A stretch of DNA of 19,425 bases from PHAA01 sp040217755 (GTDB lineage Bacteria; Bacillota; Syntrophomonadia; Syntrophomonadales; Syntrophomonadaceae). Below, in pieces: positions 13,679 through 19,425 of this stretch. The translations under genes and the position numbers were made by a program. The notes under the pieces were generated by a model. The model was not told the origin of the DNA, made no database searches, and saw only the letters and a program-made list of their open reading frames with translations. The DNA is taken from assembly GCA_040217755.1 (NCBI GenBank), contig JBEHWJ010000036.1, positions 1 to 19,425 of the forward strand, in the 5' to 3' direction. Numbering within the stretch: the first letter of the stretch is position 1; every line of letters starts with the position of its first letter.

Positions 13679-14596
13679 GTGAGTAAATTAGCTAAAGTAT
13701 TTGTGATAGCCGAACATAATGACGCCATGAAGGAACTGGCTTACGGCGCCGCCCAACTGGGCGAAAACACCGCCCTGATCTGGGCCGGGGAGCCAAGACA
13801 GGCCGGCGGGACCGACACCGTCTACTACCTGGGTGAGCTAAGCGATGAACATATCCTGGAGCACTACTCCCCAACGATCATAAATCTAATAAAGACCGAA
13901 CAACCCAACCTGGTGCTGGTGGAATCGAGCCGCAAGGGCCGTCTTATGGCCGGCATGATAGCCACCGCACTGGGCACCAGCGTGCTGGCCGATGCCACCG
14001 AGATCTCCATCGATGACGGGGTGGTCAGCAAACGCATGGTTTACGGCGGGGCAGCTTTCAGCACGGAGCGTTCTACTGCCCCCACCACGGTGGCAACTGT
14101 GAGCGCCGGGGTTTTCGAAGCGGCCGACACCGGCAAGGCTGCCAATTTGGTGGAGGTACCCTTTACCGCCCCCGCACCGTCAATCAAATGCCTGGAACGC
14201 AAGATCAAGGTCGGGGAGAGCGTCAACCTGCGCGCCGCCAAGCGGATAGTAGCGGTGGGGCGCGGATTCACCGCTCCGGAAGAGCTAAAACTAGCCGAAC
14301 AATTGGCTGCGGCTATCGGCGCTGAAGTAGGCTGCACCCGTCCCATCGCCGAGGAAGAGAAATGGATGGATAAGGCCCGTTACATCGGGGTGTCGGGGGT
14401 CATGGCCAAGCCCGAACTGTACATAGGCATCGGTATTTCGGGCCAGGTGCAGCACATGGTAGGGGTGAGTTCGGCCCGCACCATAATCGCCATTAACTCC
14501 GACAAAAACGCCATGATATTCCAGCAATGCGATTACGGTATCGTAGGCGACTTGAAGACCGTCCTGCCAGCCCTGACCGCCAAGCTCGGCAAATAG
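13679..14596 (+). CDS. fixB: Electron transfer flavoprotein alpha subunit, FixB/YdiR type
   Basis: A 305-residue EtfA. The C-terminal FAD domain shows the family signature PELYIGIGISGQVQHMVG and ends AINSDKNAMIF then DYGIVGDLKTVLPALTAKLG, very like FixB. MVYGGAAFSTER and EEEKWMDKARYIGVSG are further FixB-type stretches. There is no N-terminal ferredoxin domain. GTG 13679 (MSKLAKVFVIAEH) is chosen because GGGGGTG and GGAG lie just before it; an in-frame GTG at 13670 overlaps that site. It follows the beta subunit by 17 bases and closes the operon. Together the pair should link beta-oxidation or a related CoA-ester reduction to the electron transport chain. In Escherichia coli the homologues serve carnitine metabolism, but no carnitine genes are seen here. 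Confidence 0.92.
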   Translation: MSKLAKVFVIAEHNDAMKELAYGAAQLGENTALIWAGEPRQAGGTDTVYYLGELSDEHILEHYSPTIINLIKTEQPNLVLVESSRKGRLMAGMIATALGTSVLADATEISIDDGVVSKRMVYGGAAFSTERSTAPTTVATVSAGVFEAADTGKAANLVEVPFTAPAPSIKCLERKIKVGESVNLRAAKRIVAVGRGFTAPEELKLAEQLAAAIGAEVGCTRPIAEEEKWMDKARYIGVSGVMAKPELYIGIGISGQVQHMVGVSSARTIIAINSDKNAMIFQQCDYGIVGDLKTVLPALTAKLGK

Positions 14597-14598
14597 CC

Positions 14599-14707
14599 GA
14601 CCGGCTGCGGCGGAGCTTATTGGATTCGACTGCCCCAGCCAGGGAATTTATCCTTGCCTTGGGAGGACCGGGATGCCCCAGGACATACCGGTTCCGCCTT
14701 AGCGGTC
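14599..14707 (+). ncRNA. Possible structured 3' region of the fixAB transcript
   Basis: GACCG (14599-14603) plus CT pairs with AGCGGTC (14701-14707), and after a small internal loop GGCGGA (14609-14614) pairs with TCCGCC (14693-14698), closing an ~80-base arm. It starts three bases after the stop. It could be a 3' UTR element or a small RNA; no family is recognised. Confidence 0.3.
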
Positions 14708-14747
14708 GGTTGATTTTATGCGGCTTTGCTTTGCCCGTGATCGGGGC

Positions 14748-14777
14748 AAAAAATGGCCAGGCATAAATGCCTGGCCA
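14748..14777 (-). terminator. Strong terminator facing the minus strand
   Basis: A perfect 11-bp palindrome TGGCCAGGCAT/ATGCCTGGCCA (14754-14764 and 14767-14777) is preceded on the plus strand by six A (14748-14753), which on the minus strand gives a stem followed by TTTTTT. No minus-strand gene lies upstream of it, so it may end an antisense transcript. It may also act weakly on the fixAB transcript. Confidence 0.65.
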
Positions 14778-14943
14778 CAATTAGAGGGACGACTTCGGAT
14801 CGGAACCTGGATTCATTATAACCGCCAGTCCATGTAGAAATATGCTGAAATCTGTCCCCAATTAAAATATTGGCAAGGAATCACGGAGGTTTAAGGCCAA
14901 TCAATGTATACAATTTTACCCCATAAACTGGTAGTGATGACCC

Positions 14944-14972
14944 TTGTTTAAGCCAGCGGCAAAATATAAAAT
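14944..14972 (+). promoter_or_regulatory. Promoter of the ABM-domain gene
   Basis: TTGTTT (14944-14949) and TAAAAT (14967-14972) are separated by 17 bases, within an A+T-rich stretch. The start codon is about 40 bases downstream. Confidence 0.5.
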
Positions 14973-15012
14973 TATGGATGTAAATTCTATTTCACGGAAA
15001 GGAAAATCAATT

Positions 15013-15300
15013 ATGATCGTCTTGATTACTAAAGTATGGGTCAAACCGGAGCGGGTATCCGAGTTCAAGGAGGTCTTCGTGACCATGTCGCGCGAGACCA
15101 GAAGAGAACCTGAATGTGCCTCTTATCTGCTGTTCCAGGATATGCAGAACGCCGATGTCTGGTATACGATAGGCAGATGGAACACCGTGGAAGCCGTGCA
15201 CGCACATATGACCGCGAAGCATTCGACCTCCGCCAACGCCAAAGCCATGGAGATGCTGAGCCGGGACCCGGAATTCTCGATATGTGAAGAGATTTGCTGA
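15013..15300 (+). CDS. Antibiotic biosynthesis monooxygenase (ABM) domain protein
   Basis: A 95-residue single-domain protein of the dimeric alpha+beta-barrel superfamily. The opening strand MIVLITKVWVKPERVSEFKE, the middle ECASYLLFQDMQNADVWYTIGRWN and the AHMTAKH motif are typical of ABM/YgiN-type proteins. Members include cofactor-free quinol monooxygenases and haem-degrading enzymes; the active role here is unknown. ATG 15013 follows AAAGGA with good spacing. A longer frame from 14944 lacks a ribosome binding site and overlaps the promoter. It is a single-gene unit, with its own promoter and a strong terminator at 15321-15347. In a strict anaerobe such a protein may act in quinone or radical detoxification rather than in antibiotic synthesis, which is inference only. 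Confidence 0.85.
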   Translation: MIVLITKVWVKPERVSEFKEVFVTMSRETRREPECASYLLFQDMQNADVWYTIGRWNTVEAVHAHMTAKHSTSANAKAMEMLSRDPEFSICEEIC

Positions 15301-15320
15301 TTGGGGCTGGACGCCCCGGA

Positions 15321-15347
15321 AACCCCTCCCCGCCGGAGGGGTTTTTT
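15321..15347 (+). terminator. Rho-independent terminator of the ABM gene
   Basis: Perfect 9-bp stem AACCCCTCC/GGAGGGGTT (15321-15329 and 15335-15343) with a five-base loop and a T-run through 15347, 21 bases after the stop. A smaller GGGGC/GCCCC hairpin lies just before it. Confidence 0.92.
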
Positions 15348-15457
15348 CGTGTAAAGGGCAGGTCCATTTCGTATTTAATATCAAACAGCTGAAAATTTTT
15401 TCCTTCGTACGCAAGGATTGCCCTCAGTCAATCGTTTTTTGAATAGAGGAGATTACT

Positions 15458-15958
15458 ATGGCGGTCTCGCATCCAGCCCACGACGACATGATAGCTGCGG
15501 TTTTACAGAAATATTCGGATATGGTATACCGGATCTGTTTCATCTACTTGGGCAACCGGCCCGAAGTCGATGACGTCTTCCAGGAAGTCTTCCTGAAGCT
15601 GCTCCGCCACGGTCTATCCTTCCAGGGCGAAGACCACGAGAAGGCCTGGCTGATCAGGGTCACCATCAACCAGTGCAAGGACCTGCTGAAGGGATTCTGG
15701 TGGAAGCAGATCGATCTGGTGGAGAACCTGGAACTCCCCGGTCACGACCCGGACGAAAGAGATATCCTACGGGAGGTGCTCTCCCTGCCCCCGATGTACA
15801 AGGATGTAATCTACCTCTATTATTACCAGGAGTACACCGTACCCCAGATGGCGCAGCTGCTGCAGCGCAGCCAGAATACCATCTACTCGCAGCTGCACAG
15901 GGCCCGGGAACTTATGAGACAGAGACTGGAGGGAAAGGGACATGAAGGAACGTTTTAA
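15458..15958 (+). CDS. ECF-type RNA polymerase sigma factor
   Basis: A 166-residue extracytoplasmic-function sigma factor that directs RNA polymerase to a specific regulon when released from its anti-sigma factor. Region 2 (about 15-80) contains DDVFQEVFLKLLRHGLSF and WLIRVTINQCKDLL. Region 4 (about 105-155) ends with the helix-turn-helix YTVPQMAQLLQRSQNTIYSQLHRARELM, of which only the key positions are notable. Regions 1.1 and 3 are absent, as expected. ATG 15458 has AGAGGAG seven bases upstream. The next gene starts inside the last 17 bases, and its product is a membrane protein with an RsgI-like domain, so the two form a sigma/anti-sigma unit. I found no clear autoregulated promoter in the 110 bases upstream. 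Confidence 0.92.
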   Translation: MAVSHPAHDDMIAAVLQKYSDMVYRICFIYLGNRPEVDDVFQEVFLKLLRHGLSFQGEDHEKAWLIRVTINQCKDLLKGFWWKQIDLVENLELPGHDPDERDILREVLSLPPMYKDVIYLYYYQEYTVPQMAQLLQRSQNTIYSQLHRARELMRQRLEGKGHEGTF

Positions 15959-16892
15959 ACCGGCCCTGGAGCGGGTCGAAGCCGATGAATCCCTGGTCAG
16001 CCGCACGGAAGCCAGTCTGAGGGCTGAGCTCGCCCGGGGTCAAGCCCCAGGCAACTTAATGAAAGGGAGGATTTATGAAATGAGGAAATTGGCCATAGCC
16101 GCCTGTCTGGCGGTGCTGCTGATCGGGGGAGGATTTGCCTATGCCACCCCGACTTCTTATCTGTGCGTGGACATCAATCCCAGTATCGAATTGGGCATCA
16201 ACACCTTTGGCAAAGTCGTAAGCACCGAGGCTCTAAACGATGATGGTCAAGCCGTCCTGGCCGAGCTCACTGTTATGGGCATGAATGTCAACCAGGCCGT
16301 CAAGCGCATAGTCGATGCCGCCGTTGATAAAGGCTACATAGAAAAGGATGATTCATCGTTCGTGGAACTGACAGCGGTGACCGACGACCAAGGCAAGGCC
16401 GACAAGCTGCTCAAGGACGCTGAAGAAGGGACTAATGAAGCCCTGGATGAAAACGATGCCAAGGCCGAAGTGGGACAGGCGGCTGTAAGCCATGCCCGGG
16501 CCGCAGAAGCCAAGGCCTTGGGCATCTCCCCGGGAAGGATGAACCTCTTCCAAAAATGGTGGGAGGCAGAAAATGAGACGGCCGCCGAGGCCGAAGATAT
16601 GGATGCGATAGCAGCGCTGGCCGAAGTTAACATGGATTATTCGGTTAAGCAGATCCAACAGGAGATCAAACAACTGCGCGGCAAGGGCAACCCCAACCTT
16701 GAAGCCGAGGACAGCGACATCGATGATGAGGATGATGACGATGCCGTAACCCCCGGCAAGGGCAAGGCCACTGCCCCCGGTCAACTGAAGAAAGCCAGTG
16801 GCGACAATGGCGACAATGAAGATCAGAACGACGCCAAGCTTCTCCCCAACGGCAAAGTGAAGAAAAACGGCAAAACCGGCGATGATAAATAA
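15942..16892 (+). CDS. Membrane anti-sigma factor with RsgI-like extracellular domain
   Basis: A 316-residue single-pass protein. Residues 1-45 are cytoplasmic and charged and presumably hold the sigma factor. Residues ~49-67 are the membrane helix. The outside begins YLCVDINPSIELGINTFGKV (73-92), the hallmark of the RsgI middle domain, including the Asn79-Pro80 pair at which RsgI proteins are known to self-cleave. Residues ~100-235 are a helical Ala/Glu-rich region, and the last 70 residues are low-complexity and acidic, then Lys/Gly-rich (DIDDEDDDDAVTPGKGK), likely disordered in the wall. The cytoplasmic part is shorter than, and unlike, the classic RsgI N-terminal domain. There is no C-terminal carbohydrate-binding or enzyme domain. 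It overlaps the sigma gene by 17 bases. Sensing of a wall signal is inferred. Confidence 0.85.
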   Translation: MKERFKPALERVEADESLVSRTEASLRAELARGQAPGNLMKGRIYEMRKLAIAACLAVLLIGGGFAYATPTSYLCVDINPSIELGINTFGKVVSTEALNDDGQAVLAELTVMGMNVNQAVKRIVDAAVDKGYIEKDDSSFVELTAVTDDQGKADKLLKDAEEGTNEALDENDAKAEVGQAAVSHARAAEAKALGISPGRMNLFQKWWEAENETAAEAEDMDAIAALAEVNMDYSVKQIQQEIKQLRGKGNPNLEAEDSDIDDEDDDDAVTPGKGKATAPGQLKKASGDNGDNEDQNDAKLLPNGKVKKNGKTGDDK

Positions 16893-16933
16893 GACACTCA
16901 CCAAATAAATCCCGGTATCGATCCCGATTCTAA

Positions 16934-16964
16934 GCCGGCGGGGCGCAACACCTCCGCCGGCGTT
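16934..16964 (+). terminator. Probable terminator of the sigma/anti-sigma operon
   Basis: Perfect 8-bp stem GCCGGCGG/CCGCCGGC (16934-16941 and 16954-16961) followed by GTTTG, a short T-run, 42 bases after the stop. Confidence 0.55.
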
Positions 16965-17065
16965 TGCCCCTCTTCAGGCTCCGGACCCCAGTGCCGGCGC
17001 TGTCTAAATTCGGCGCTGGGCCACTGCCTGGCCGTCGTCTGCGGTCTGACCAGACCAGGATGATC

Positions 17066-17902
17066 CTAGGTGTACAGCTTGGAGACGGCTGATTCGACCG
17101 CCCGATCGGGGAGCAGCCGTTTCAGCAAGACCAAGCCCCGGTTGGCGGTTCCCACTACTACCCGTACCGGGGGATCAGGGCTGGCCACTATCCTCAATAC
17201 CGCCCGGGCGATGGCGTCCGGCGGCGGCCCGCCCTGTTCATCCTTGATCATCCTCCCTACCGATCGTTCGAAGGCATTCTTGTATATCGAGTCCGATGAC
17301 GCTTCTGTAAATACCCGGTTGGCAGTGAATCCAGTACTGGTGTCGCCAGGGTCGACCAGGACCACCTTGACCCCGAAGGGTTTTAGCTCCATCCTCAAAC
17401 CCTCACTCAAGGCTTCCAGGGCGTATTTGCTGGCGCTGTAAAAAGTCTGGAAAGGCACGGTTATCAAACCGGCCAGGGAACCGATGTTGATGATCAGACC
17501 GGCCCCCTGTCTTCTCATGATAGGCGCCGCTCGCCGACACATACGGTGGACCCCGAAGAAGTTGGTGTTGAATTCCTTTAAGGCCTCCTCGGGTGTGGTG
17601 TCCTCCACTGCCCCGGCCAGGGCGAAGCCGGCGCAGTTTATCAGGATGTCCAGCCGGCCTTCTTGGTCCTCCACCTGCTTTATCGCCTGATCGACCGATT
17701 CATCCGAGCAGACGTCCAATTTGATCATATTGATGAACCCGCCGGCCGCATTGAAGCGGGGGGCAGCTCCTTCATCCTCCCCGGGATTGCGGCTGGTACC
17801 GTACACTTTATACCCTTGCCCTGACAAGGCCCGGGCGATCGCCAGGCCAATGCCTGATGAAGCCCCCGTAACCAGAATAACATCCCCATATATCTTTTCC
17901 AC
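17066..17902 (-). CDS. Short-chain dehydrogenase/reductase (SDR)
   Basis: A classical SDR that oxidises or reduces a hydroxyl/carbonyl with NAD(P). Seen in order: the Rossmann motif TGASSGIG (12-19), NCAG in place of the common NNAG (89-92), NTNFFG with N114, then the catalytic S142 (NIGS) and the Y155-x3-K159 pair (YSASK). The 278-residue length fits. The start is chosen as GTG 17902 because AGGAGG (17909-17914) is then six bases away. An ATG at 17908 touches that site, and an ATG at 17917 overlaps it and lacks its own. A Thr/Ser-rich cofactor loop (GTSRN) after the second strand suggests NADP, weakly. The substrate is unknown; a lipid or 3-oxoacyl role is only a guess. It is separate from the transporter upstream by about 60 bases. 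Confidence 0.9.
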   Translation of the reverse strand: MEKIYGDVILVTGASSGIGLAIARALSGQGYKVYGTSRNPGEDEGAAPRFNAAGGFINMIKLDVCSDESVDQAIKQVEDQEGRLDILINCAGFALAGAVEDTTPEEALKEFNTNFFGVHRMCRRAAPIMRRQGAGLIINIGSLAGLITVPFQTFYSASKYALEALSEGLRMELKPFGVKVVLVDPGDTSTGFTANRVFTEASSDSIYKNAFERSVGRMIKDEQGGPPPDAIARAVLRIVASPDPPVRVVVGTANRGLVLLKRLLPDRAVESAVSKLYT

Positions 17903-17965
17903 TGCCATCCTCCTCATAGAAATTCAATCGTCAATATTCCAACCCGGGTACTTTACGCCACCTTG

Positions 17966-19093
17966 TCAGTCTCGAACCGAAATTACGTCCTTCACCTTTT
18001 TCGAAAACCAGTAAATGATGAGGCCGCTCACGAATCCGATAGCGGGATTGAGGGCGATACTCAGAACCACTACCCCCGCAAAGACGAACATCTCCAGGCT
18101 GTCCCTGGTATCGATGGCCTTGACCAGGTCCAGGCCGCTGTAGAAGAGCATCCCCCCCAACACCGCAGAGGGAATAAGCTGCAGCAACTGCAGACCTGAG
18201 CTCCCCAGCAACAGGCCGATCAGCAGCAGCGAGGACCCTATGAAAGCGGTGGCGTAATGGGTACGGGCGCCGAAGCGATAATGAGCTGCCAATCCCCCGC
18301 TGCCGTGGCAAATCGGGATAATCCCCAGGGGTGCACCGATCAGGTTGCCGATGCCCACGGTCAGGCAGAGGTTTTTATCGGTTACCCGGCCGGATTGGCC
18401 GGGAAATAACTGGCTGGCCAGGTAAGTTGTAACCAGGACTGAATTGGTCAGAGTCAGGGGAAACTGGGGCAGGGCCCCCTGGAGGAATCCCCGGCTGTAA
18501 TCACTGGCGGCCGGCCAGATAAAGTGGGGAATACTCAATCCTATATTCAGCGACGGCAGGCTTAGTTCCGGGTACAGCGCGAATGACAAAGCCGTGCCCC
18601 CGACTATGGCCACGATGGAGGCGGGGAAATAGCGGTTGTTCAGGAGCAGCAGCATGGCGAGCATCACCGGAACCCCGATCAGCCAATCGCTGCTGACCAT
18701 CTTCACGCCCAGCACCGCCAGAGTGACACCCAACCCGGTCTGTATGCCCAGGGTTACGCAAGCCGGGGTGATAGAGGCCAGTTTTTCGATAGCCCCGGTT
18801 AAACCGATGACCAACATCGTCAGCCCGATGATAATCCCGGCAGCAGCAATCTCCCCGGCAGTAAAATGGTTGACTATTATAGCTGCCCCGATCACTTTCA
18901 TGGGTTGTACCGGGATAGGAAGCCGGTAGAACCAGGCTGTGAACAGATACATCAGACCGCACATCACCAGGACGCCGGTGACATCCAGGTTGGCGATGGT
19001 GATGGCGCCTATCGCATAGGGGAGGAAGGTCCCGAGGTCCCCGAGAGACCCGGCCAATTCCCCGCTGAGGTTTTTGAAGTTCCTGGCCTGCAT
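17966..19093 (-). CDS. MOT1-type molybdate (or sulfate) transporter
   Basis: A ~375-residue protein with about ten membrane helices. The family markers are GELAGSLGDLGTFLPYAIG (11-29), PVQPMKVIGA and PICHGSGGLAAHYRFGART, the pattern of the MOT1/sulfate-transporter-like group that imports molybdate. The start is uncertain: the longest frame begins with TTG 19120, but ATG 19093 is preferred because a GGGGGG run (19103-19108) lies nine bases upstream; ATG 19102 is also possible. It shares direction and a 63-base gap with the SDR gene, so the two may be co-transcribed. It may supply the molybdenum enzyme encoded at the left of the window, but sulfate cannot be excluded. A hairpin in its leader (19153-19182) is described separately. 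Confidence 0.87.
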   Translation of the reverse strand: MQARNFKNLSGELAGSLGDLGTFLPYAIGAITIANLDVTGVLVMCGLMYLFTAWFYRLPIPVQPMKVIGAAIIVNHFTAGEIAAAGIIIGLTMLVIGLTGAIEKLASITPACVTLGIQTGLGVTLAVLGVKMVSSDWLIGVPVMLAMLLLLNNRYFPASIVAIVGGTALSFALYPELSLPSLNIGLSIPHFIWPAASDYSRGFLQGALPQFPLTLTNSVLVTTYLASQLFPGQSGRVTDKNLCLTVGIGNLIGAPLGIIPICHGSGGLAAHYRFGARTHYATAFIGSSLLLIGLLLGSSGLQLLQLIPSAVLGGMLFYSGLDLVKAIDTRDSLEMFVFAGVVVLSIALNPAIGFVSGLIIYWFSKKVKDVISVRD

Positions 19094-19152
19094 CCCCCAC
19101 ATCCCCCCGGTGATTGTCAAAATCGTCCCGCCACTCTTAATCTTATCTCATT

Positions 19153-19182
19153 CCGGTGGCCTTAGGTATGAACCTTTACCGG
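19153..19182 (-). promoter_or_regulatory. Leader hairpin upstream of the MOT1 gene
   Basis: Outer CCGGT/ACCGG (19153-19157 and 19178-19182) and inner AGGT/ACCT (19164-19167 and 19172-19175) form a nested stem about 60 bases before the start. It could be an RNA control element or operator. A TTGACC (minus strand) lies about 50 bases further upstream but has no well-placed -10. Confidence 0.35.
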
Positions 19183-19240
19183 GACAAATACTATGATAAT
19201 AGCCCCGCGGAATTTGCCCTGCGGTCAACCTACAAATATA

Positions 19241-19275
19241 CCCCCTATGACAGTGCTTGAATCCGCCATAGGGGG
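19241..19275 (-). repeat. Inverted repeat between the SLH gene and MOT1, possible terminator
   Basis: Perfect 9-bp repeat CCCCCTATG/CATAGGGGG (19241-19249 and 19267-19275) with a 17-base loop. On the minus strand it is followed by TATATTTG, a weak U-rich tail, so it may end the SLH-protein transcript. Confidence 0.45.
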
Positions 19276-19334
19276 CATCTCTGAGCGATATCTTTTACCC
19301 GGGGTGGAAAATCCCCCCGGTCATGATTGGGCCC

Positions 19335-19425
19335 CTATTTAGGAAGGGCGTTGAATATTACGGTTACCGCCTCGGCCCGGCTGGCCCCCTGGAGGGGCGC
19401 GAACAGATTGCCGGGGTATCCGCTC
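19335..19425 (-). CDS. SLH-domain protein, C-terminal fragment (runs off right edge)
   Basis: The last 30 codons of a minus-strand gene end at TAG 19335-19337. They read SGYPGNLFAPLQGASRAEAV and then TVIFNALPK, the end of an S-layer homology repeat: the G-x-F-x-P strand followed by the SRAEAV helix that binds pyruvylated wall polymer. Most of the protein is outside the window, so its role is unknown, but it should be anchored to the cell wall. A C-terminal SLH position is usual. Confidence 0.8.
   Translation of the reverse strand, partial: SGYPGNLFAPLQGASRAEAVTVIFNALPK

Larger units (their letters stand above)
14597..15012. other. Gene-free region with structured RNA elements
   Basis: No coding sequence is supported. 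From left to right it holds a long-range pairing just after the fixB stop (14599-14614 with 14693-14707), a 7-bp stem TTTGCCC/GGGCAAA (14730-14750), a perfect minus-facing terminator (14748-14777) and the promoter of the ABM gene (14944-14972). Confidence 0.5.

Noticed and set aside
15321..15347. Possible SigI-type -35 box (ACCCCC-like) for the sigma operon
   Set aside because: The C-rich run is the stem of the ABM terminator and has no matching -10 element at proper distance.
16353..16904. 183-codon hydrophobic minus-strand frame
   Set aside because: Antisense to the acidic, Ala-rich anti-sigma gene; its hydrophobicity follows from the complementary codons.

Overview
The window reads as chromosomal DNA of an anaerobic Firmicute of the class Clostridia, G+C somewhat above half by eye. 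A Syntrophomonas-like fatty-acid degrader is a reasonable guess. The clues are a CBO0543-type membrane protein, an ECF sigma/RsgI-like anti-sigma pair, SLH and copper-amine-oxidase-type envelope domains, a class III/IV-type PHA synthase with a small partner, and FixAB-type electron transfer flavoproteins. The taxonomic placement is inference; no rRNA or marker gene is present.

Left part (1-4440, minus strand): the N-terminus of a cation P-type ATPase runs off the left edge. To its right lies a three-gene molybdenum hydroxylase operon (Mo-pterin subunit, then FAD subunit, then 2Fe-2S subunit), joined by 4-base overlaps and preceded by a long leader with two good -10 boxes.

4418-6950: a second minus-strand operon encodes a small nucleotidyltransferase, an XRE/HigA-like regulator and a metallophosphoesterase, with a promoter at one end and a rho-independent terminator at the other. 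It resembles a toxin-antitoxin unit with a phosphoesterase attached. A small membrane protein gene is transcribed divergently from it.

6951-9010: a promoter, a leader of about 310 bases with a closed multi-branched RNA fold, and a secreted protein with three fibronectin-III-like repeats and a C-terminal copper-amine-oxidase-type domain. The leader is a candidate riboswitch and, with the nucleotidyltransferase operon, the best lead for something undescribed.

9011-10573: a gene-poor stretch with a likely frameshifted small membrane protein gene, two unrecognised small genes and possibly decayed coding sequence.

10790-14596 (plus strand): a PhaE/PhaR-like subunit, a PHA synthase with no ordinary start codon at its ribosome binding site, then an EtfBA pair of the FixAB clade behind its own promoter. 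Together they suggest carbon storage and acyl-CoA electron transfer.

14597-16964: a structured 3' region, a strong minus-facing terminator, an ABM-fold monooxygenase-like protein with its own terminator, and an ECF sigma factor overlapping its membrane anti-sigma gene.

17066-19425 (minus strand): a short-chain dehydrogenase, a MOT1-type molybdate transporter (possibly supplying the Mo enzyme in the same window), and the last 30 codons of an SLH-domain protein.
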